From an uncultured Lachnospiraceae bacterium (GTDB taxonomy: Bacteria; Bacillota; Clostridia; Lachnospirales; Lachnospiraceae): a DNA stretch of 64,000 nucleotides. Positions within the stretch are counted from its first letter, which is position 1; every line of letters begins with the position of its first letter. The position numbers were made by a program, and so were the translations under genes. The notes under the pieces are model-generated. The model did not search any database. It saw nothing but the letters and a program-made list of their open reading frames with translations, and was not told the DNA's origin. The stretch is taken from NCBI GenBank assembly GCA_910587305.1, contig CAJUKV010000008.1, positions 32,124 to 96,123 on the forward strand, given 5' to 3'. Below are positions 44,376-54,127 of the stretch, piece by piece.

Positions 44376-44392
44376 ATTAAGTATCATCCTTT

Positions 44393-45823
44393 CTAAACTG
44401 TACCGTGTTTTTTCGCCGGGCGGTCTTCCCTCTTGGAAAGCAGCATTTCAAAAGCGCCAATCACATACTTTCTTGTATCTGCCGGCTCAATGATCTGATC
44501 CACATATCCTCTCTTTGCCGCGCCCGCTGCGCTTGTCTGCAGCGCTGCATATTCTTTTGCGCAGGCGTCAATGGCATCCGCCCCCTGCCCGTCGCAAATA
44601 ATCTTTGCCGCAAGTTTCGCATCCATTGTACCAATCCGGGCATCAGGCCATGCTATGGTAATATCTGCGCCGATTGCTTTAGAATTCATAGTTACATAAG
44701 CGCTTCCAAACGCCTGTCCAATGATCACATTTACCTTTGGAACAGTGGCATTAGCAAATGCATATGTAAGCCTTGCCGCCGCCTTTGCAATTTTTTTCTC
44801 GGAACAAATATCCGCTTTAAATCCCTTTACATTGGTAAGGGACAAAACAGGAAGATTAAATGCGTCACAGAAGTTAATAAAATCTGCCGCCTTGTCACAG
44901 CCTGCAGGCGTTAAAACCGCATCAAACTTATCTGTCACGGTTCCATCCTCGCCATATACCTCGCTGCGGTTTGCAACCGCACCAACGGTTACGCCGTTTA
45001 ATCTGATAAACGCCGTCACCATTTCTTTCGCAAAGCCCGCTTTTACTTCAAATACCGCTCCATCATCGGCAAGCTGGGATAATGCAATGGAAGTATCCCC
45101 TACGCAGCCTGCAATATCCGCACATGCCCGGTTTAAATCATCCGTACACTCTTCAAAGAGCGGATCATCATCGCAGTTAGACGGGAGCATGGATACCAGT
45201 TCTCTTATCTTTTCAAAAAGTGTCGCTTCATCTGCCACCACATCCACAATGCCGGCTTCCCCGCTCTGGAAATCAGCCGATGAAGTGTCGCATTTGCTCA
45301 CCACATTACCATCAAGTGTGTTAGGCGCGTTCACAAACAGTTTTGCGCTCTTTTCTTCCATAAAAGTAAAGTCTGTCAATGTGGGAAAAAGCGCAAGGCC
45401 GCCGCCACAGCTGCCAAAAACGGCGGTAATCTGAGGAATAACGCCGGAACTTAACACCTGCTTTTTGTAGATTTCCCCAAAACTGTTTAAAGCGTCTGCC
45501 GCTTCCTGAAGCCTTAATCCGGCGGACTCAATTAATCCGATCACGGGTGCTCCCATTTTCAGTGCCAGATCATAGAGATTTGCAATTTTCTTTGCATGCA
45601 TTTCGCCTACGCTTCCGTTTAATACGGACGCATCCTGGCTGTATACATACACAAGATTGCCGCCTATCACTCCATAACCGGTAATTACACCGTCAGAAGG
45701 AGTTTCTGTCTGTTTCAGATTGAAGTCGGTACTTCTTGCTGTAACAAGCCCACCAATTTCAACGAAACTGTTTTCATCGAGCAAAGCTGTGATTCTTTGA
45801 CTCGCCTGTGAAGTAGTACTCAT
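44393..45823 (-). CDS. Acyl-CoA carboxyltransferase (MmdA-like)
   Basis: A 476-residue carboxyltransferase of the MmdA/PccB/transcarboxylase-12S family, acting on acyl-CoA such as methylmalonyl-CoA. Two crotonase-like halves are seen: the first with GGNLVYVYSQDASVLNGSVG, PVIGLIESAGLRLQEA and FGSCGGGLAL, the second with TNVKGF, NVIIGQAFGSAYVTM and AWPDARIGTM. It is shorter than typical MmdA. GGAGGG lies before the ATG. First gene of the five-gene operon; an extended -10 box lies at 45904-45909. Confidence 0.93.
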   Translation of the reverse strand: MSTTSQASQRITALLDENSFVEIGGLVTARSTDFNLKQTETPSDGVITGYGVIGGNLVYVYSQDASVLNGSVGEMHAKKIANLYDLALKMGAPVIGLIESAGLRLQEAADALNSFGEIYKKQVLSSGVIPQITAVFGSCGGGLALFPTLTDFTFMEEKSAKLFVNAPNTLDGNVVSKCDTSSADFQSGEAGIVDVVADEATLFEKIRELVSMLPSNCDDDPLFEECTDDLNRACADIAGCVGDTSIALSQLADDGAVFEVKAGFAKEMVTAFIRLNGVTVGAVANRSEVYGEDGTVTDKFDAVLTPAGCDKAADFINFCDAFNLPVLSLTNVKGFKADICSEKKIAKAAARLTYAFANATVPKVNVIIGQAFGSAYVTMNSKAIGADITIAWPDARIGTMDAKLAAKIICDGQGADAIDACAKEYAALQTSAAGAAKRGYVDQIIEPADTRKYVIGAFEMLLSKREDRPAKKHGTV

Positions 45824-45903
45824 TTTTCAGCCCTCCATTTTATATTAAATAAATTATAACTATAGCCGCGGGGCACAAGTATCCCCATTATTTCGTCTAT
45901 AGA

Positions 45904-45909
45904 AGTATA
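45904..45909 (-). promoter_or_regulatory. Extended -10 box of the decarboxylase operon
   Basis: On the minus strand TGGTATACT gives a TGn extended -10. It is 80 nt before the carboxyltransferase start; no good -35 is evident. Confidence 0.4.
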
Positions 45910-46047
45910 CCACATTTGTCATAAATCGCATAGAGAAAATTTTTCAAATTTTACATTTTTTTAACACTTATCTTTTTAACGCTTATAAGCCCAAGGCATA
46001 ATTTTCTTTCTCCCTTACATATAAATAAAAAGAAAACTACTCATGGG

Positions 46048-47346
46048 ATGCATAGCACTATGAAGCCTTTCAGAAAAACCATTACCAAAATCACCGCCCT
46101 GTTGTTTTCCATCCTTCTGCTTTCTAGTCTTCTTATTCCTCAAACCATATATGCAAACGGGGAAGATGAACCGGATTTTTCTCTTTATGCCCAGTCGGCA
46201 GTTTTAATGGACGCATCTTCAGGGCGTATCTTATACGAAAAAAACGGACATAAAGTTCTTCCCATGGCCAGCACCACCAAAATTATGACTTGCATTCTGG
46301 CCCTTGAGAACGGAAATCCGGAGGATTATGCCATAGCCTCTTCCTATGCCGCCAGTATGCCCAAAGTAAAACTTTCCGTAAAAGAGGGGGAATATTATCA
46401 GCTGAAAGATTTGCTCTATTCTCTGATGCTGGAATCCCACAACGACGCAGCCGTGGTCATTGCAGAACATATTGCCGGAAGCACCCAAAATTTTGCCGAT
46501 TTAATGAACCAAAAGGCAAGGGATATCGGCTGTCATGACACTTTTTTTATAACGCCAAATGGTCTTGACGCCACTGTCACAGCCAAAGACGGCACCGTAA
46601 AGGTTCATTCCACAACTGCCGCCGATCTTGCCAAAATTATGTCTTATTGTATCATGGATTCCCCCAAAAAGGAAGATTTCCTTGCCATAACCCGCACACC
46701 CTCCTATTCCTTTGAAAATTATCTGGAAAAAGACGGACAGTTCGTAAGAGGCGGCCGGACTTTTCAGTGTAACAACCACAACGCCTTTCTGTCTATGATG
46801 GATGGCGCCCTCTCCGGGAAAACAGGTTTCACCGGCTCGGCCGGTTACTGCTACGTAGGCTCCCTGCGCAGGGACAACAGAACCTATGTGGTGGCTCTTT
46901 TAGCCTGCGGCTGGCCTAACAACAAAACATATAAGTGGAGCGATACGAAAACCCTTATGAATTACGGGCTTGAGAATTTTGAATATCATACGCTCAAAGA
47001 AGCTTCCTTTGACGAAAGCCGGCTAAAGCCTATAAAAGTCAATGGCGGACAGACAGATCGTCTGGGCGCCACCGCATACGTGGATATAAAAATAGACAGA
47101 GAAACAAAAAATGATTCGGAAACCGATGACGGGCTTCTTTTGAAAAAGGGGGAAAACATACAGGTTAACTGCCAGAGCGCCACACAGCTAACCGCCCCTA
47201 TAGAAGCGGGAACCCAGGTCGGCACTATCCGGTACCTTGTTGGTGAGACGGTATATAAGGTAGAATATATCCTCACCTCCGGGTCTGTGCCTGCCATCGA
47301 CTTTTCCTGGTGCCTTTCACAGATTTTAAAAAGATATACTCTATAA
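46048..47346 (+). CDS. D-alanyl-D-alanine carboxypeptidase (first)
   Basis: A 432-residue low-molecular-weight penicillin-binding protein that trims pentapeptides of peptidoglycan. The signal peptide is ITALLFSILLLSSLLIPQTIYA. Active-site motifs are MASTTK (SxxK), SHN (SxN position in LMLESHNDAAV) and SGKTG (KTG). The last 100 residues form the beta-rich PBP5-type domain, without an evident membrane anchor helix. Ribosome site is unclear: ATG at 46048 or 46060. It converges with scpB with no spacer, so no terminator fits between them. Confidence 0.92.
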   Translation: MHSTMKPFRKTITKITALLFSILLLSSLLIPQTIYANGEDEPDFSLYAQSAVLMDASSGRILYEKNGHKVLPMASTTKIMTCILALENGNPEDYAIASSYAASMPKVKLSVKEGEYYQLKDLLYSLMLESHNDAAVVIAEHIAGSTQNFADLMNQKARDIGCHDTFFITPNGLDATVTAKDGTVKVHSTTAADLAKIMSYCIMDSPKKEDFLAITRTPSYSFENYLEKDGQFVRGGRTFQCNNHNAFLSMMDGALSGKTGFTGSAGYCYVGSLRRDNRTYVVALLACGWPNNKTYKWSDTKTLMNYGLENFEYHTLKEASFDESRLKPIKVNGGQTDRLGATAYVDIKIDRETKNDSETDDGLLLKKGENIQVNCQSATQLTAPIEAGTQVGTIRYLVGETVYKVEYILTSGSVPAIDFSWCLSQILKRYTL

Positions 47347-47916
47347 TTATATATCCAGCTGCACATCCGCCTCCTGCTGGGCCTGGGCTTTAAATTCCTC
47401 CATCTGCACTGCTGAAAGCTCGGGAAGCTCTTCTAAGGATTTTACCCCGAAGCTTCTTAAAAATTCCTCCGTGGTTCCAAAAAGCAGGGGGCGGCCCGGT
47501 GCATCCATCCGCCCCACCTCCGCAATCAGCCCGAACTCAAGGAGTCTGTTCACCGCATGATCACAGCTTACCCCCCTGATTTTTTCAATCTCCGCACGGG
47601 TTACCGGCTGCTTATATGCAATGATAGAAAGGGTTTCCAAAATCGTGTCCGTGAGCACATATTTGCGCGGCGTTTTGGCAATCTTTACCAGATATTCATA
47701 CATTTCCGCCTTGGTGCACATCTGGTAAGAATCCTCCAGCTCAATTAAAGTCACGCCGCCCTCCTTCCTTTCATAGTCCTCTTTCAGCTCCAAAAGCAAT
47801 TCTTTGGTGGTCTTTTTGTCCTCTTCAATCACTGCCGCCAGCCTTTCAATCTCCACCGACTCTCCCATGGTAAAAAGAACGGCCTCCAATATGGCTTTCT
47901 CCTTCTGCCTGTCCAA
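47347..47916 (-). CDS. scpB: Segregation and condensation protein B
   Basis: ScpB (189 residues) is the winged-helix dimer that binds ScpA and, with SMC, compacts and separates chromosomes. Recognisable parts: the N-terminal AILEAVLFTMGESVEIERLA and the second winged helix with YKQPVTRAEIEKIRGVSCDHAV, followed by GRPLLFGTTEEFLRSFG. The start is TTG at 47916, with GGAGG 9 nt upstream. scpA precedes it by 58 bp, in the standard scpA-scpB order. Confidence 0.96.
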   Translation of the reverse strand: MDRQKEKAILEAVLFTMGESVEIERLAAVIEEDKKTTKELLLELKEDYERKEGGVTLIELEDSYQMCTKAEMYEYLVKIAKTPRKYVLTDTILETLSIIAYKQPVTRAEIEKIRGVSCDHAVNRLLEFGLIAEVGRMDAPGRPLLFGTTEEFLRSFGVKSLEELPELSAVQMEEFKAQAQQEADVQLDI

Positions 47917-47974
47917 CTTCCGCTACCTCCATGCCGCCCAAAGCGCAGCGGCTTATATTCCTGACCTGATTTTT

Positions 47975-48721
47975 TCAGGCAACCCTTGAGGTAATAATAA
48001 TATCGTCAAAGGTGTCCTCCTGAAAAATAGAAATCCTCCCCACCTTCATCATCTCCAATATAACAAGGAAAGTGACGATAATTTCCATCCTGCTTTTTTG
48101 TTTTTCCAAAAGCTGCATAAAACTGAACTTTTTATGGGTATGGACATATTCCTCCACATACGCGGTCTTTGCGTCCATATCAATCTCGTCCTTTTCAATC
48201 CGTCCAAAGGTGCTTCTTACAGGGTCAATTTTATCCTCCTGTCTTTTCATCACCATTTTAAACAGTTCTTTCAGCTTGCTTAAATTGGCGTCTCCAATGA
48301 GCTCCTCCAAATTGATGGGGGGCTTATACTCCTCAATTTCCTTTGGCAGGGTCCTGTCCTTAAAAAGAGTGCGCGCCGCGTCAATCTGCCTGTCCTTAAG
48401 CTCGTAGGACATATATTTGTACATTTTATATTCCAGCAGCTTTTGAACCAGCTCCGCCCTCGGATCCTCTTCCTCCCCCTCCTCGTTTACTTCTTTCGGA
48501 AGAAGCATCTTACATTTGATATCCAAAAGGGTTGCCGCCATCACCAGAAATTCGCTCATGACGTCCATATTTTCCGTTTCCATATCCTGTATATACGCAA
48601 GATACTGGGCTGTAATTTCAACTATTGGGATATCATAGATATCCACCTTATTTTTTTCAATTAAATGCAAAAGTAAATCCAGGGGACCTTCGAATGCCTG
48701 CAGTTTTACCGATATTGCCAT
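47975..48721 (-). CDS. scpA: Segregation and condensation protein A
   Basis: ScpA (248 residues) is the kleisin that bridges SMC heads. The N-terminal LQAFEGPLDLLLHLIEKNKVDIYDIPIVEIT is the family hallmark (given in parts), followed by MSEFLVMAATLLDIKCKMLL and a C-terminal winged helix ending FQEDTFDDIIITSR. GGAG lies 9 nt before the ATG. It is followed by scpB and preceded by a phosphoesterase gene 70 bp away; the dacF-like gene lies further upstream, an order common in clostridia. Confidence 0.96.
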   Translation of the reverse strand: MAISVKLQAFEGPLDLLLHLIEKNKVDIYDIPIVEITAQYLAYIQDMETENMDVMSEFLVMAATLLDIKCKMLLPKEVNEEGEEEDPRAELVQKLLEYKMYKYMSYELKDRQIDAARTLFKDRTLPKEIEEYKPPINLEELIGDANLSKLKELFKMVMKRQEDKIDPVRSTFGRIEKDEIDMDAKTAYVEEYVHTHKKFSFMQLLEKQKSRMEIIVTFLVILEMMKVGRISIFQEDTFDDIIITSRVA

Positions 48722-48791
48722 CTGTTACGGCTCCTTTACTTACAAATTTAAGCCTTCTTTGCCGATATTCTATCATGTATCAAAAATACCG

Positions 48792-49643
48792 TCAACTTCG
48801 GGAAAAGTCTATCACCACCAGCTCTCCGGGGTTAAAAATCCGGATAGGCAGCGTGTGCGTCCCCAGACCTCTGCCCAAAATCATGACCGCCTTCCCTTCC
48901 CTGTACTCTCCCCCGTCATACTTTGGGAAAAGCTTAATAGCCGGAGAGATCACACCGCCAAGTACGGGCAGCCTCATAAGCCCTCCGTGGACATGGCCGG
49001 ATACCACCAAATCCGCCCCCCACTTCGCATAGGTCTTAAAATAATCCGGGTTGTGGGCTATCACCACCGAAAAACGGCTTTCCGCCGGCTTTCCCAAAAT
49101 CTTTTCCAGATAAGCCGTATCCATCCTGGTATTTTTAAATTTCCCATAATATTCCCGTCCGATTTCCAGACCATATAAATCCATATTAAAATCAGGCAGG
49201 TATACCTTCTCATTGACCAGATGATGCGCCCCCGCCTTTTTTATCTCTTTTACATAATCCGTATACATGGTTCCAAACTGTTCGGGAAAAAGCTTTGTTT
49301 TATGCTCATGATTCCCATTGCCGTAATAAACCGGGTATTTTGCCGACAGAGCGCACACCAAATCCCTGGCCGCGGAGGTGTCCCCGCCCTCATTTGAAGT
49401 ATACATATCCCCGGCAATCAGAATCAAATCCGGGGCAAGCTCATCTATGGCCGCAAGCAACCTTGCGTTGCCTGCCCCGAAAGCTTTGTTGTGAAGATCC
49501 GACAGAAGGATGATCCTGCCATCCTTCCGTAGGATCCGGCTTTTGCATTTGTATCTCTTAACCACAAACCGATTGCAGTCCACCGCCATAACTATAAGAA
49601 AAAATACTGCAAGAACTGCCGCCGAAAAAATAAAAATTGTCAA
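48792..49643 (-). CDS. Membrane-anchored metallophosphoesterase (YkuE/YaeI-like)
   Basis: A 283-residue metallophosphoesterase anchored by one N-terminal membrane segment (FIFSAAVLAVFFLIVMAV). The metal-binding motifs are LLSDLHNKAFG, LIAGDMYTS, YGNGNHEHK, VIAHNPDYF and VSGHVHGGLMRLP, the last typical of YkuE/YaeI-type enzymes acting on membrane or cell wall lipids. The start is TTG at 49643 with AAGGA 8 nt upstream. Its substrate is not known. Confidence 0.88.
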   Translation of the reverse strand: MTIFIFSAAVLAVFFLIVMAVDCNRFVVKRYKCKSRILRKDGRIILLSDLHNKAFGAGNARLLAAIDELAPDLILIAGDMYTSNEGGDTSAARDLVCALSAKYPVYYGNGNHEHKTKLFPEQFGTMYTDYVKEIKKAGAHHLVNEKVYLPDFNMDLYGLEIGREYYGKFKNTRMDTAYLEKILGKPAESRFSVVIAHNPDYFKTYAKWGADLVVSGHVHGGLMRLPVLGGVISPAIKLFPKYDGGEYREGKAVMILGRGLGTHTLPIRIFNPGELVVIDFSRS

Positions 49644-49730
49644 ATTAACTTTCCTTCCCGTCTTTCAAATATATCTGTCAGGGCAGATAACCATTTTTCA
49701 GCCCGTATATCCTTCAAAAATCCATTTTGC

Positions 49731-50897
49731 TTAAAGGCCGCAATATAAACTCCATACCTTTTTCAGATAGTCCTTATATCCTGCCTTCTCTATGGTTACG
49801 TCTGCTAAAATGGATATACTCCCTATCCTTTGCCCGTTTAACGTATAGACTGCTTCTCCCACCGCGTCCCCTCTTTTTACGGGCGCTGTAAGCTCAGGTG
49901 GAAGAGAAATTGTCTTTTCAATGCTGTTTAAATCGCTTCCGGCTATATCCAGATACCGGAATGGTCCCTTAAAAATAAGCGCCGCCTCATCCTGTACCCC
50001 TCCTTTAACAGGAACCGAAGGCAAAGTTTCCTCATTGGCATCCTCATAAAGCGCGCTGACACTGTAGCCGTAATTTAAGAGCGCCATGGCATCCTGGAAA
50101 CGGGACTTATTGCTGGGAGACGCCATTACCACCGCAATCAGATCAATATTGTCCTTATTGGCGGTAGCCGACAGACAATATAATGCCTTGCTGGTGGATC
50201 CGGTTTTAAGACCGGTGGTCCATTCATACATCTTAAGCAGCTTGTTGGTGCTCGATAAAGTAAAGCTGCTGCTTCCCTGCCGGGTCACATGGGTAATGTC
50301 CTCCATCCAGATTTTTGTGTAATCCAGAATCTGGGGATACTTCGTAATTAATTCCCGGGACATAAGCGCCACATCTTTTGCCGAGGTGTAATGATTGTCG
50401 GATTCGCTAAGACCGCAGCAATCCTCAAAATGCGTGTTGGTAAGCCCCATGTCCTCCGCTCTTTGGTTCATCAGTTTTACAAATTCCTGCTCGCTTCCTG
50501 CGATAAATTCGGCCGCCGCCACACTGGCGTCATTTCCGGAGGCTATGGCAATGCATTTGATAATGGTATCAAGGGTCTGCACTTCCCCTTCCTCCAAAAA
50601 GACCTGGGAACCTCCCATAGATTTCGCATAAGCGCTGGTCATGACTTCGCTGTCAAGCTTCACCCTTCCTGTGCCAATGTGATCAAAAATAACCAATAAG
50701 GTCATAATTTTTGTGATGCTGGCCGGGCTGCGTCTCTCCTCGGCATTTTGCTCACAAATAATCTGGCCCGTGGACGCCTCTATTAATATGTAAGACGGCG
50801 CTTCCACGGCGGGAGCGGCATAAGCTTCAAGCGGCATTGCCAACAAAAAAATAAAACACATCACATAGCATAGGGTAATTTTGAAATATTTATTCAC
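49731..50897 (-). CDS. D-alanyl-D-alanine carboxypeptidase (DacF-like)
   Basis: A 388-residue penicillin-binding protein 5-type carboxypeptidase. A signal peptide (CYVMCFIFLLAMPLEAYA) is followed by SxxK in SPASITKIM, SxN in ASGNDASVAAAEF and KTG in GLKTGSTSKAL. The C-terminal domain (residues 275-388) is the usual beta region, and a short amphipathic C-terminal helix could hold it at the membrane. Start is GTG at 50897. It is different from the copy at 46048. Lies before the metallophosphoesterase and scpA genes on the same strand. Confidence 0.94.
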   Translation of the reverse strand: MNKYFKITLCYVMCFIFLLAMPLEAYAAPAVEAPSYILIEASTGQIICEQNAEERRSPASITKIMTLLVIFDHIGTGRVKLDSEVMTSAYAKSMGGSQVFLEEGEVQTLDTIIKCIAIASGNDASVAAAEFIAGSEQEFVKLMNQRAEDMGLTNTHFEDCCGLSESDNHYTSAKDVALMSRELITKYPQILDYTKIWMEDITHVTRQGSSSFTLSSTNKLLKMYEWTTGLKTGSTSKALYCLSATANKDNIDLIAVVMASPSNKSRFQDAMALLNYGYSVSALYEDANEETLPSVPVKGGVQDEAALIFKGPFRYLDIAGSDLNSIEKTISLPPELTAPVKRGDAVGEAVYTLNGQRIGSISILADVTIEKAGYKDYLKKVWSLYCGL

Positions 50898-50969
50898 GTA
50901 TTCTCTCTCCCCTTATGTATTCTATTACTATGGATATGTTTTATTTGTTTTTAAAATGCAAGTACAATT

Positions 50970-51563
50970 TTAATACCATCTTGCCCTGAAAGAACGATAA
51001 GCATCCATGATCCTTTCTTTCTTTTCCTTCAGACTGACATTGAAAATTTTCATCAGCTTTGTAACATAATCAATTGTGGCCAGAACAAGGATGACCTGGC
51101 AGGCCCGAATCCCCCATGCCGCGTTGCACCTGTCCACCAGCTCCAATATTCTGCTGTGAAGAAACGTAATGATGATTATTGCATAAAATCCCCATGCAAT
51201 TGTACTTTCCAGACAGATTATTCCCTGATAGTTCCATGGTTTTTCGTTATAGTCCCACCATACTTCCCCAAAAATTCTGAGCATCAGCCTGCCGACAAGA
51301 TACTCAAATATGGTTGCCAGCGCCGCTCCGGCCAGATAAAGGCCAAACAGATGGTTGCTTAGAGGGCGAAGAACCAAATAGCCCACCACACCGCCAAATC
51401 CGTAAATCGGGCAGAACGGGCCTCGACCAAACCCTCTATTCGTTATCTTTTTATTACAAAATGACATGTAAATGGATTCCACCAGCCAGCCCATCATGCT
51501 GTATATGATAAATGCTGAAATCAAGTGATATACATCCGTGCCAAACACTTCTCTCGTCCACAT
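50970..51563 (-). CDS. Membrane protein, putative type IV ABC-like (CmpB family)
   Basis: A 197-residue membrane protein with about five hydrophobic segments, matching the family annotated as putative ABC-transporter type IV (CmpB-like). Diagnostic stretches are MMGWLVESIYMSF, ITNRGFGRGPFCPIYGFGGV and EYLVGRLMLRIFGEVWWDY. The biochemical role is not known, and there is no ATPase gene beside it. The ATG at 51563 has GGGGG 7 nt upstream; a longer frame to 51611 lacks a site. It follows the rpsU gene. Confidence 0.82.
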   Translation of the reverse strand: MWTREVFGTDVYHLISAFIIYSMMGWLVESIYMSFCNKKITNRGFGRGPFCPIYGFGGVVGYLVLRPLSNHLFGLYLAGAALATIFEYLVGRLMLRIFGEVWWDYNEKPWNYQGIICLESTIAWGFYAIIIITFLHSRILELVDRCNAAWGIRACQVILVLATIDYVTKLMKIFNVSLKEKKERIMDAYRSFRARWY

Positions 51564-51673
51564 AAGTAATCCCCCATCACGAAGTAACACGCTGATTCCA
51601 AATATAATCAAACAAAGCAGGCTGCCTCCCCGCCCGCTTCACCTGAATACCTGTGTACATCAAACGCCGACAC

Positions 51674-51696
51674 GCTTCGCGAATCGGCTTATTACA
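51674..51696 (-). repeat. Short repeat beside terminator, copy 2
   Basis: Matches 19361-19383 at 21 of 23 positions, again just beyond a hairpin (here 51700-51732) when read on the minus strand. Confidence 0.5.
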
Positions 51697-51699
51697 TCA

Positions 51700-51732
51700 A
51701 GAAAGCCCTTGGTTGACCATCAAGGGCTTTCT
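51700..51732 (-). terminator. Hairpin downstream of rpsU
   Basis: A perfect 12-bp stem (51700-51711 and 51721-51732) with a 9-nt loop, 37 nt past the rpsU stop. The U-tract is poor (TTGATG), so it may be a weak terminator or a 3' stabiliser. Confidence 0.5.
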
Positions 51733-51769
51733 CACTTCCAAGCCCATCTCACTAATGGTGGTTGGAGTA

Positions 51770-51946
51770 TTAATTGTATTTACGTTTTCTTGCAGCTTCA
51801 GATTTCTTTTTGCGTTTTACGCTTGGCTTTTCATAATGCTCTCTTTTACGAATCTCCTGCTGAATACCAGCCTTTGCGCAGCTTCTTTTGAAACGGCGTA
51901 AAGCGCTGTCTAAAGTCTCGTTCTCTTTAACGATTACATTTGACAT
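51770..51946 (-). CDS. rpsU: 30S ribosomal protein S21
   Basis: S21 (58 residues), a late-binding 30S protein that contacts the anti-Shine-Dalgarno region. [20 protein letters not shown] and [20 protein letters not shown] are the family core, followed by a very basic tail ([14 protein letters not shown]). The ATG at 51946 is chosen; the frame is open to 51985. A 250-bp gap with no other gene lies upstream of it. In this group rpsU often has its own promoter. Confidence 0.96.
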   Translation of the reverse strand: MSNVIVKENETLDSALRRFKRSCAKAGIQQEIRKREHYEKPSVKRKKKSEAARKRKYN

Positions 51947-52204
51947 CCTGCACCCTGACCTCCCTTCAGTCCCTTCTAGCAGCATCGACTGATCGGGTTT
52001 TTATTTACATGCCACATTCATACGCTATCTTTTAGACGTATATTCTGCTTGCAGCCATGTACCTCGTATTCACATGTATGCATTAATGCTCATTTTAGCG
52101 TCTATACGCGCACACACACGTTCTCACATACATAATTATACCACAAATTTCCCCTACGTCAATCATTTCTTTATAAAAGCTTTTCAAATTTTTCAAATTC
52201 AGGT

Positions 52205-53989
52205 CTACTCAAAGTCAATAACGGCCTTTATTCTTCTAACTCCTGCGGAAGAACTGGATTCCTTTTGTATTTTAAAGCATTTCAAATCTCCTGTCCGCTC
52301 CGCGTGGGGGCCCCCGCAAATTTCTTTCGAGTATTCTCCCATGGTATAGACTTTTACTTTTTCACCATACTTATCGCCAAATACACCGATTGCACCGGCC
52401 GCCTTGGCTTCGTCCACAGTCATTTCTTCACAGACAACCGGGATATCCTTCCGGATGGCCTCATTGACAATGTCCGTCACGGCCTTGATTTCTTCCGCTG
52501 TCATTTTACGGTCAAACGAAAAATCAAATCGCAGTCTCTCGGCGGTAATGTTGCTGCCCTTTTGGTAAACCCCGTCCCCAAGGATCTTTCTCAAAGCGCC
52601 ATTTAAAAGATGTGTTGCCGTATGAAGCCGCGCCGTTTCCGCAGAGGCATCGGCCAAACCGCCCTTAAACTTTTTCTCTGCTCCGGCTCTCGATTTTTCC
52701 TGATGTTCTTTAAAGCATTTATCAAATCCTTCCACATCCACCGAAATGCCCTTTTCCCCGGCCACTTCCTGGGTAAATTCCAAAGGAAAACCAAAAGTAT
52801 CATACAGCCTGAACGCCGTCACACCGTCTAACACTTCTCCTACGCTCATTTTGTCAAGAATCTTGGCCGCAACTTTCATTCCCTGATCCAGAGTTCTGTT
52901 AAAGGTAACTTCTTCTTTTGTCAGCTGGTCATAGATAAACTGTTCATTTCTTTTCAGTTCCGGATAAATCTCAGAATAATTTTCGACAATCACTTTTGCA
53001 ATCTCTACCATTACTCCGTCACATGTACCCAGTTTTTTCAAATAGCGCATGACCCTCCTGATAATGCGTCTCAAAACGTACCCCTGATCCACATTGGACG
53101 GCGTAACCGCCTTATCGTCGCCGAGGATAAAAGTCGCCGCTCTCATATGGTCGGCAATTACGCGGAATGCAAATATCGTATCTTCATCTGCGTCGTCATA
53201 AGAAACCTTTGTCAATTCGGAAATCTTGTTGATAATGGGCCGGAACAATTCCGTATCGTAAATACTTTCTTCCTTATTTACAATAGCTAACACTCTCTCT
53301 AATCCAAGGCCCGTATCCACATTATGGATAGACATTTTTTCGTAAACACCGTCTTTAGTTTTGTTATATTCCATGAAAACGTTGTTCCACATTTCAACAT
53401 ATTTTCCACAATTACAGGCCGGCCCACAATCAGGTCCACAGGCCGGCTTTCCCGTATCATAAAAAATCTCCGTATCCGGTCCGCATGGTCCGGTCTCTCC
53501 GGCCGGTCCCCACCAGTTTTCTTTTCTGGTATAAAAATGAATTCTTTCCTCAGGATATCCTAATTTTCTCCAGGCGTTAAAGGTTGCCATATCCCTTGGC
53601 ACTTCATCGTCGCCTCCGAAAACGGAAACGGAAATTTTATCTTGCGGAATTCCCAATTCTTCCGTCAGGAACCTGTGGCTCATTTCAATGGATTCTTCCT
53701 TAAAATAATCGTTAAGAGACCAGTTCCCCATCATTTCAAAAAACGTTAAATGAATCGAATCGCCAACCTCGTCAATATCTCCCGTACGAAGGCATTTTTG
53801 AAAATCTACCAATCTGCGTCCGGATGGATGCTCTTCTCCAAGCAGGTATGGCACCAACGGATGCATACCGGCAGTGGTAAATAACACGCTTGGGTCATTT
53901 TCCGGTATCAGGGATGCGCTGTAAATTTCTTTATGATTTTGCTTTTTAAAATAATCAATATATAATTGCCGCAGTTCTTTTGATTTCAC
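52205..53989 (-). CDS. alaS: Alanyl-tRNA synthetase lacking C-terminal domain
   Basis: A 594-residue AlaRS-like protein; normal AlaRS is about 870-880. The catalytic class II core is complete ([60 protein letters not shown]), as is the editing domain: HTATH at 456-460 and CGGPH at 558-562 (CGGTH is usual). The C-Ala domain that bridges tRNA is absent, the protein ending just after the editing domain. It may be a second AlaRS or use other tRNA contacts. The GTG start at 53989 has AAGGAGG 8 nt upstream, so the short end is natural, not a fusion loss. Confidence 0.9.
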   Translation of the reverse strand: MKSKELRQLYIDYFKKQNHKEIYSASLIPENDPSVLFTTAGMHPLVPYLLGEEHPSGRRLVDFQKCLRTGDIDEVGDSIHLTFFEMMGNWSLNDYFKEESIEMSHRFLTEELGIPQDKISVSVFGGDDEVPRDMATFNAWRKLGYPEERIHFYTRKENWWGPAGETGPCGPDTEIFYDTGKPACGPDCGPACNCGKYVEMWNNVFMEYNKTKDGVYEKMSIHNVDTGLGLERVLAIVNKEESIYDTELFRPIINKISELTKVSYDDADEDTIFAFRVIADHMRAATFILGDDKAVTPSNVDQGYVLRRIIRRVMRYLKKLGTCDGVMVEIAKVIVENYSEIYPELKRNEQFIYDQLTKEEVTFNRTLDQGMKVAAKILDKMSVGEVLDGVTAFRLYDTFGFPLEFTQEVAGEKGISVDVEGFDKCFKEHQEKSRAGAEKKFKGGLADASAETARLHTATHLLNGALRKILGDGVYQKGSNITAERLRFDFSFDRKMTAEEIKAVTDIVNEAIRKDIPVVCEEMTVDEAKAAGAIGVFGDKYGEKVKVYTMGEYSKEICGGPHAERTGDLKCFKIQKESSSSAGVRRIKAVIDFE

Positions 53990-54127
53990 TCTAACTTCCT
54001 CCTTGCCATACTATTAACTGTTTCAGGCCGTATTCTTTTCAGGCTGCAATAATACTAATAGGATATTGCATTAATTTTCGGGTAACAGCGCCTGCCTTTC
54101 GCCATCAACCGGAGCGGTAATAATTCT

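Noticed and set aside
40422..45823. Complete methylmalonyl-CoA decarboxylase operon of the classical type
   Set aside because: The presence of an OadA-type carboxyltransferase and an enlarged OadG-like subunit does not fit the classical MmdABCDE set, so I did not use those symbols.
53990..54127. T-box or riboswitch before the alaS, glyS and asnS genes
   Set aside because: I looked for the T-box core and specifier arrangement upstream of the three synthetases and found none; the spaces are short and unstructured apart from direct GTTACCGG repeats before glyS.
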